From Ilumatobacteraceae bacterium (GTDB lineage Bacteria; Actinomycetota; Acidimicrobiia; Acidimicrobiales; Ilumatobacteraceae): a stretch of DNA of 20,464 nucleotides. The notes beneath the pieces were generated by a model. It was not told where the DNA came from, did not search any database, and was given only the letters and a program-made list of their open reading frames with translations. The position numbers and the translations under genes were made by a program. Shown here one piece after another: positions 15,560-20,464 of this stretch (positions are counted from its first letter, which is position 1; each line of letters begins with the position of its first letter). The DNA lies in NCBI GenBank assembly GCA_030727685.1, contig JANRBC010000095.1, positions 1 through 20,464 of the forward strand, read 5' to 3'.

Positions 15560-17566
15560 ATGATTAATCGCCTAGCGCAAGAGACCAGCCCGTATCTTCG
15601 ACAGCATCAAGAAAACCCTGTCGATTGGTTTAGCTGGTCAAGCGAGGCGTTCAGCGAAGCCCAACGTCGCGGCGTGCCAATTTTGCTCTCGATTGGTTAC
15701 TCGGCATGTCATTGGTGCCACGTCATGGCACACGAATGTTTTGAAGATCTCGAAACCGCAAAATTGATGAACCAACTTTTTGTCAATATAAAAGTTGATC
15801 GCGAAGAGCGTCCAGATATCGACGCTCTTTACATGGATGCTGTACAAGCAATGTCTGGGCGTGGCGGGTGGCCGATGACAGTGTTTATGAGCCCAGATGG
15901 TCACCCTTTTTACGGCGGTACCTATTTTCCGAAACCGTCGTTTATAAAACTGATGAACGCTGTCAACGATGCGTGGCATAACCGTCGTGCCGATATCGAA
16001 AACAACATTGCAGCCCTCGGTGAATCACTTTCGAGAACCGCAGCCGTCACCCCAGACGAAACTTTGCCGAGTTTTGCCTTAGTTACCCGAGCATGCGACC
16101 AACTTATAGATGCGTTTGATCATCAATGGGGAGGCTTCGGTAGTGCGCCGAAGTTTCCGAGCACGATGAATATCGATCTACTTTTACGAAAATACATCGA
16201 CGAGCCGAGTGAAACCTTAAAAACAGTGATCACCACCACGTTGGATGCGATGGCTTCAGGGGGAATGTACGACCATATTGGTGGCGGGTTCTCGCGATAC
16301 AGCGTTGATGAAAAATGGCTTGTCCCTCACTTTGAAAAAATGCTGTACGACCAGGCTTTACTTCTTCGCGTCTATGCACATGCAGCCACAGTTTTTCAAT
16401 CAGAAAATTACCGACAAATTTGTGAAGAAATCGTCGAGTATGTGACGCGTGATTTACGAGACCTAGATGGGGGCTTCTTCAGTGCCGAAGATGCCGATTC
16501 ACTTGACGATCTCGGGCATTCGCACGAGGGGCATTTTTACGTATTCACCCCATCTGAGTTGCGCAACATTTTGCCAGAGAATTTGGTCAAACTCGCTTTT
16601 GACCATTATGAAATCTCAGATGCGGGCAACTTCGAAGGAAAGAATATTTTGACACGCTTGAACCATCGGGGCGACTTCAAGCGCTCACCAGAGATTGAAG
16701 AAATTCGGTCGAAAATATTTGATGCACGAAACAAGCGAGAGCGCCCACTGCTTGACGACAAGATTCTTACCGAATGGAATGCGATGATGGCGGCGTCACT
16801 AATTGAGGCCGCAAACTTGCTTGGACGAAAAGACTGGCTCGAGATAGCCGAACAGAACTGTGAGTTTCTATTTCGCGAGTTAAGGGTTAATGACCAAAAA
16901 ACTGGTTCGTCTAAGTGGGCGCGAAGTTGGCAACGCAACGGATCACCTAAGGCCCGACACCGCGCACTCGCCTGCGATCTCGCACATTTAGTCGATGCAT
17001 TCACTCGTCTTGCCGAAGCAACTGGTAAATCAATTTGGATCTCGCGCAGCATTGAAGTCGCCGACCAACTTTTCGCAGACTATTGGGATGAAAAAAATGG
17101 CGGATTATTCACAATTGCGACCGATGCTGAGCAACTAGTTGTGCGACAAAAAGATTTGCTCGACAATGCAACCCCATCGGCGAACTCAGTAGCCGCAAAT
17201 GCCCTGCTAAGACTGGGCACCTTGACTGGCGACGATAAATTCTCGCGCAACGCACATGAGATATTGCGCCTCTTCACAAGAATTGCCGAGGCAGCACCAA
17301 GTGCTTTTGGCAACCTATTGCACGCTGTTTATCTCGTTCATAAAGGAGTCACAGAAATAGCAATAACCGGAGACAGACCCGATCTAGTCGAGTCAATTAA
17401 AAAACTTTGGCTACCGACAGTCGTGGTCGCCTTCGGTGAACCCTATGAGTCACCACTTTGGCAAGATCGTCGACCTGGGTTTGCATATGTTTGCCAAAAT
17501 TATGTCTGCAACGCCCCGGCGTCGACGGTCGAACAACTGCACGAGGCCCTCGCGACACTGAATTAG
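15560..17566 (+). CDS. DUF255 thioredoxin-fold protein (YyaL/SSP411-like)
   Basis: Proteins of this family have an N-terminal thioredoxin-like domain and a C-terminal all-helical toroid similar to epimerases/glycosidases of the six-hairpin type; no reaction is established that I can name. Seen in 668 residues: NRLAQETSPYLRQHQENPVDW at the start (the hallmark opening, 3-23), CHWC at 50-53 in GYSACHWCHVMAHECFED, DREERPDIDALYM near 80-92, GRGGWPMTVFMSPDGHPFYGGTYFP (about 98-122), and MYDHIGGGFSRYSVD with VPHFEKMLYDQA around 235-265. The length is usual and the gene is intact. ATG 15560 directly follows the subtilase TAA. It has no signal peptide, so it should be cytosolic. Its TAG overlaps the stop of the convergent nitroreductase by 4 bases. 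Confidence 0.93.
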   Translation: MINRLAQETSPYLRQHQENPVDWFSWSSEAFSEAQRRGVPILLSIGYSACHWCHVMAHECFEDLETAKLMNQLFVNIKVDREERPDIDALYMDAVQAMSGRGGWPMTVFMSPDGHPFYGGTYFPKPSFIKLMNAVNDAWHNRRADIENNIAALGESLSRTAAVTPDETLPSFALVTRACDQLIDAFDHQWGGFGSAPKFPSTMNIDLLLRKYIDEPSETLKTVITTTLDAMASGGMYDHIGGGFSRYSVDEKWLVPHFEKMLYDQALLLRVYAHAATVFQSENYRQICEEIVEYVTRDLRDLDGGFFSAEDADSLDDLGHSHEGHFYVFTPSELRNILPENLVKLAFDHYEISDAGNFEGKNILTRLNHRGDFKRSPEIEEIRSKIFDARNKRERPLLDDKILTEWNAMMAASLIEAANLLGRKDWLEIAEQNCEFLFRELRVNDQKTGSSKWARSWQRNGSPKARHRALACDLAHLVDAFTRLAEATGKSIWISRSIEVADQLFADYWDEKNGGLFTIATDAEQLVVRQKDLLDNATPSANSVAANALLRLGTLTGDDKFSRNAHEILRLFTRIAEAAPSAFGNLLHAVYLVHKGVTEIAITGDRPDLVESIKKLWLPTVVVAFGEPYESPLWQDRRPGFAYVCQNYVCNAPASTVEQLHEALATLN

Positions 17567-18168
17567 AAACTGCCCTCACGAATAATCTCTGATGGTTTAC
17601 GCCGAGGACGCTTGGCGCTAGCACCTTGGTCAGTGAGGTTTTCTGACTTTGGCCAACCAATCGCCACTGCGCCGATGAGTTGCATTTGCTCGGGGACCTT
17701 AAATTCTCTTCGCAACTTTTCTTCTCCGTTAAAAACACCAAAGAAAAGTGCACCGAGACCAGCATCATGTGCGGCAAGCAACAGTTGCATCGTTGCAAAA
17801 GATGCGTCGACTGTCCAATAGGGCGTCGGCCAAGCAGAAACTTTGTCACCCAGTTTTGTTTTTGCTTTGTCGGGTTCGCTATAACGCTCTAAATAGGCAT
17901 GAGGATCTGCAAAAACCAAACCAATAACTGGTGCGTCTAGAAGGTGTTGCCAACGAAAGCTTGGTCGTTTTTCTTGCGGCAATGACAGATCCCAAAACTT
18001 TGCTGTTTGTTCGTCACGCAATACCAACAGATGCCAACCTTGGGTCTTTCCGGCTGATGGAGCACGCGAAGCAAGATCAACAATTCTGTCTAAGAGCTTT
18101 GAATCGACTGGCGCCTTGCGAAAGGCGCGCACCATTTTGCGAGAGCGAACGCAGTCCGCGAACTGCAT
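17563..18168 (-). CDS. Nitroreductase family flavoprotein
   Basis: This is a predicted FMN-dependent NAD(P)H oxidoreductase of the nitroreductase fold; the physiological substrate is unknown. Seen in 201 residues: RSRKMVRAFRKAPV at 9-22 with the FMN-phosphate Arg residues, ASRAPSAGKTQGWHLLVLRD (about 33-52), a middle segment with SAWPTPYWTVDASFATMQLLLAAHDAGLGALFFGVF (about 111-146) typical of the family, and IGAVAIGWP near 165-173. The C-terminal KRPRRKPSEIIREG tail is a common ending. Length is normal. The ATG at 18168 has no visible ribosome site and lies 10 bases after the stop of the upstream 218-residue gene, so the two are probably one transcript. It could use FMN alone; an F420 role is not shown. 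Confidence 0.92.
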   Translation of the reverse strand: MQFADCVRSRKMVRAFRKAPVDSKLLDRIVDLASRAPSAGKTQGWHLLVLRDEQTAKFWDLSLPQEKRPSFRWQHLLDAPVIGLVFADPHAYLERYSEPDKAKTKLGDKVSAWPTPYWTVDASFATMQLLLAAHDAGLGALFFGVFNGEEKLRREFKVPEQMQLIGAVAIGWPKSENLTDQGASAKRPRRKPSEIIREGSF

Positions 18169-18178
18169 ATCAAAAAAA

Positions 18179-18835
18179 TTAGTGCTTGCCGAGTTTCAGC
18201 AAGTTTTCGGTCATCGTCCAACCGTGAACGACAAGAGAACCAGACTTCTTTGCTGAAACACTCTTAAACAACGCCGCGACGTCGGCTGGTGCTTTGCCAG
18301 GTTTCAACGACTCAAAATCGATGAAGCCACTTTGGCCGTTGCTCTTAACGGTGAACGACTGCTCGTCATATGCCGACTCGCAACCGAACCGTCTGGCAAG
18401 GCGCCGACCCCAGGCCCGCTCTTCGCCGACCGCACGATGATCTGGTCGCGGTATCAATTCTGTGAGTGATTTAAATGACTCGAGAGCATCTACCGAAACA
18501 AATCTTGACCCAACTACAACATCTTCATCAGGGAAAGCCATCAACGCGCGGTGGTATGCCTCGCTCATCAAACCTTTAAGAATTTGATCTCGCTTCGAAG
18601 TTCGTTTGACGCTCAGCATGCCCAACAAAACGCATGGCGTGCCACCAATGCGTTCAAGAGTTGAGAACATGAAGCCATGCAGTTTGCCGTCGAGTTTTGC
18701 ACTAGCAAACAGCACCCAGTCTTCTTTTGCTTTCGAAATTGCACCGATGCCAAACGCACCACCCATCGCGGCAAGGTCATCAAGGTCTGAGTCAACTAAC
18801 GCTGAAGCGTCTATCGTCTTGACAACAAGCGGCAT
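18179..18835 (-). CDS. Hypothetical protein, possibly GNAT-like fold
   Basis: I do not recognise this 218-residue protein. Seen: no signal peptide or membrane helix. The central part alternates strands and helices (WVLFASAKLDGKLHGFMFS, CVLLGMLSVKR, then a helix DQILKGLMSEAYHRALMAF, then DVVVGSRFVS), an order that resembles an acetyltransferase (GNAT) core. The Gly-rich acetyl-CoA loop is replaced by KRTSKRDQ, so the match is weak. The C-terminal third (about 165-218) is basic and includes the segment VHGWTMTENLLKLGKH at the end. A GAAGGG lies close upstream of ATG 18835. It is 10 bases from the nitroreductase, so the two are likely co-expressed. Coding reality is supported by its length, the close packing and the amino-acid make-up. 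Confidence 0.7.
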   Translation of the reverse strand: MPLVVKTIDASALVDSDLDDLAAMGGAFGIGAISKAKEDWVLFASAKLDGKLHGFMFSTLERIGGTPCVLLGMLSVKRTSKRDQILKGLMSEAYHRALMAFPDEDVVVGSRFVSVDALESFKSLTELIPRPDHRAVGEERAWGRRLARRFGCESAYDEQSFTVKSNGQSGFIDFESLKPGKAPADVAALFKSVSAKKSGSLVVHGWTMTENLLKLGKH

Positions 18836-18857
18836 AACCCTTCTATTCTGCCAGCAA

Positions 18858-18887
18858 AATTGTCAATTTCCGATGGCTCAGACAATT
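18858..18887. repeat. Inverted repeat AATTGTC-N16-GACAATT
   Basis: A perfect 7-base inverted repeat (18858-18864 and 18881-18887) with 16 bases between the arms lies in the 90-base gap upstream of the 218-residue gene, about 25-50 bases before its ATG. On the minus strand the arm nearer the gene overlaps a TTGACA (18861-18866), a perfect -35 word. No -10 box lies at 16-18 bases from it; the best, TAGAAG (18840-18845), is at 15. It might be an operator, or chance. No T-tract follows, so it is not a classical terminator for dnaE. The same gap also has GATAAC twice (18894-18899 and 18913-18918). Confidence 0.4.
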
Positions 18888-18925
18888 AGTTTCGATAACT
18901 CGCTATCAACTAGATAACAAGACTC

Positions 18926-20464
18926 TCAACCGATATAGACACTGTTGCCATAAGACGCACGCAACGCACCAATTGCACGGTCAATGTCAACATTAAATTC
19001 AGGTGCCAAGCGCAAACTTTTGCCACCAGGCATATGCAATTGTACGGGCGTTTGTCCGCCATGGTCTTTCAACAACTCTTGCAAGTTAAAAATGTCTTCT
19101 TGCGACAGCGACCTGCCCGCAAGTTCAATATGCAAACTCATGTCGCTCGCCCGCATTGGCTCGACGATCTTCACTTCTTGGGCATTGAACGAAATACGTG
19201 AGTCGTCGCGCTTGTCAAGTCGGCCGCGAACGGTGATAATCGTGTCTTCGTCAATCAAGTGACCAAAACTGGCATATGTCTTCGGAAAAATATTTACCTC
19301 GACCGAAGCCTGCAGGTCTTCGATCGTCAGCACTGCCATTTGATCACCCTTACGCGTGAATTTTCGATTGACAACCGTGATTACGCCACCGAGAGTCAGA
19401 TAAGCGCCATCATTTTTTTCTTCGAGATCAGCCAAAGAACACTCGACTTTGCGACGCAACTGACCTTCGACACCACGCAATGGATGATCAGATACATATA
19501 AACCGAGCATTTCGCGCTCGATTTTTAGTTGCTCAGACTTTTCGTAATTTATGTTCGGTATCTCAATTTGTTCAGAGAAACTCGAGCCCGAGTCTGCGCC
19601 CTGATCAAACAAACTCATTACGCCTTGGTCACGTTCACGCCGGCGATTCAGGGTGTTCTCGATAATTGATTCAAATACCAAGAGCAAACCTTTTCGCGGA
19701 TGCCCCAAAGAATCGAAAGCACCAGCCTTGATCAACGACTCGACTGTGCGTTTATTGAGTGTCGCAATCGGCGCACGATCGACGAAGTCGTAGAACGAAG
19801 TGAATGGACCGTTTGCTCGTCGATAATCAACTATCAGGCCGACGACAGCCTCGCCGACATTGCGAATTGCCGAAAGACCAAAACTGATCAATCGATTGTC
19901 ACCCTCAATCACCGGCACGAAATCGACCCCTGACGAATTGATGTCTGGGGTTTTGACCGTGATGTTGCTGGCACGAGCGTCGGCCAAGAAAATCGCGGCG
20001 CGGTCATAACTTGCTTTGACACTTGTCAGCAGACACGAGAGATATTCAAACGGATAATTGGCTTTGAGATATGCGGTTTGATATGCAATGAACGCATATC
20101 CATATGCGTGGCTCTTGCCGAATGCATAGTCGGCAAAGTTCTCAATTGAATCAAAGAGTGTCTCACCCAACTCTTGACCGTAACCCCGATCGACACAACC
20201 TTTTTCAAAACTGGCCCGTTGCTTTTTCATGTCGGCTCGATTTTTCTTGCCGCAGGCCTTGCGCAAGTCGTCGGCTTCTTCGAGGCTGTAGCCAGCAAAC
20301 TTTTGGGCGACACGCATCATGCTCTCTTGATAAATCATCAAACCTTGCGTATCACCAAGCAGATCTTGGGCGTCTGGATGAAATATTTTCGGCGTCTTGC
20401 GACCGTTCTTAAAGTCGGCATAGTCATTGTGCATGTTCGCACCCATCGGCCCCGGTCGATAGAG
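18926..20464 (-). CDS. dnaE: DNA polymerase III alpha subunit DnaE (partial, C-terminal part)
   Basis: DnaE is the replicative polymerase subunit. The window holds the last 512 codons; the gene continues beyond the right edge. Seen: LYRPGPMGANMHNDYADFKNGR at the edge, which is a hallmark of the alpha-subunit palm/fingers region, then QESMMRVAQKFAGYSLEEADDLRKACGKK (about 46-74 of the fragment), FADYAFGKSHAYGYAFIAYQTAYLKANYP, a helix-hairpin-helix part around NKRTVESLIKAGAFDSLG, and a clamp-binding-like QGVMSLF at 19607-19627. An OB-fold follows (GVITVVNRKFTRKGDQMAVLTIEDL to near KIVEP). It ends with a short tail domain. The catalytic Asp residues of the palm are outside the window. Sequence and length from the palm fit DnaE1-type rather than PolC. 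Confidence 0.97.
   Translation of the reverse strand, partial: LYRPGPMGANMHNDYADFKNGRKTPKIFHPDAQDLLGDTQGLMIYQESMMRVAQKFAGYSLEEADDLRKACGKKNRADMKKQRASFEKGCVDRGYGQELGETLFDSIENFADYAFGKSHAYGYAFIAYQTAYLKANYPFEYLSCLLTSVKASYDRAAIFLADARASNITVKTPDINSSGVDFVPVIEGDNRLISFGLSAIRNVGEAVVGLIVDYRRANGPFTSFYDFVDRAPIATLNKRTVESLIKAGAFDSLGHPRKGLLLVFESIIENTLNRRRERDQGVMSLFDQGADSGSSFSEQIEIPNINYEKSEQLKIEREMLGLYVSDHPLRGVEGQLRRKVECSLADLEEKNDGAYLTLGGVITVVNRKFTRKGDQMAVLTIEDLQASVEVNIFPKTYASFGHLIDEDTIITVRGRLDKRDDSRISFNAQEVKIVEPMRASDMSLHIELAGRSLSQEDIFNLQELLKDHGGQTPVQLHMPGGKSLRLAPEFNVDIDRAIGALRASYGNSVYIG

Noticed and set aside
18861..18866. Full sigma-70-type promoter built on TTGACA
   Set aside because: The only near -10 word, TAGAAG, is 15 bases away and a poor match, so I report only the dyad and not a promoter.
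18888..18925. A factor-independent terminator after dnaE
   Set aside because: The repeated GATAAC words do not form a strong stem, and no T-run follows on the minus strand.

Overview
The window reads as chromosomal core DNA of an actinobacterium. The markers are a mycothiol ligase (MshC), two coenzyme F420 proteins (NpdG and an LLM-class oxidoreductase), a phosphatidylinositol/PIM lipid cluster (PgsA-, PatA- and PimA-like) and an InhA-type enoyl-ACP reductase. Base composition looks only moderate in GC, intergenic gaps are all under 100 bases, and GTG/TTG starts are common. Together these suggest a compact-genome lineage, possibly a freshwater Acidimicrobiia (acIV/Ilumatobacteraceae-like). 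That taxonomic guess is inference and was not tested by comparison. I see no transposases, integrases, phage genes, CRISPR arrays, tRNA or rRNA genes, and no stretch longer than about 100 bases without a gene.

Layout on the minus strand, read from high to low coordinates. (1) dnaE, 3' part only, at the right edge. (2) An unrecognised 218-residue protein followed by a nitroreductase. (3) An eight-gene near-gapless run: npdG, mshC, plsC, thrS, a HIT-family hydrolase, a two-TM membrane protein, pgsA, patA. (4) pimA. (5) lemA, htpX, and a DUF3048 lipoprotein. (6) pdxS, and the beginning of pdxT at the left edge. Parts 3, 4 and 6 match the gene order known in Mycobacterium tuberculosis (thrS, HIT, pgsA, patA, pimA, then pdxS and pdxT further on), with extra genes inserted.

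Two islands run on the plus strand. An F420-type LLM oxidoreductase sits alone between pimA and patA and separates genes that are adjacent elsewhere. A three-gene unit, fabI, a secreted subtilase, and a DUF255/thioredoxin-fold protein, has no intergenic bases at all. Both islands end tail-to-tail against minus-strand genes with stop codons overlapping by 4 bases.

Functionally, PgsA makes the phosphatidylinositol precursor and PimA and PatA mannosylate and acylate it. PlsC makes phosphatidate and FabI supplies acyl chains. NpdG exchanges electrons between NADPH and F420 for enzymes such as the LLM protein. MshC makes the cysteine adduct of mycothiol. PdxS/PdxT make pyridoxal phosphate. ThrS and DnaE serve translation and replication. 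I do not see a clearly new biological system. The points most worth a second look are the inserted LLM gene, the abutting fabI-subtilase-DUF255 unit with a three-cysteine-pair secreted protease, the Arg-rich tail and Arg-to-Lys change in PgsA, the CysRS-like features of MshC, and the unrecognised 218-residue gene with a dyad upstream.
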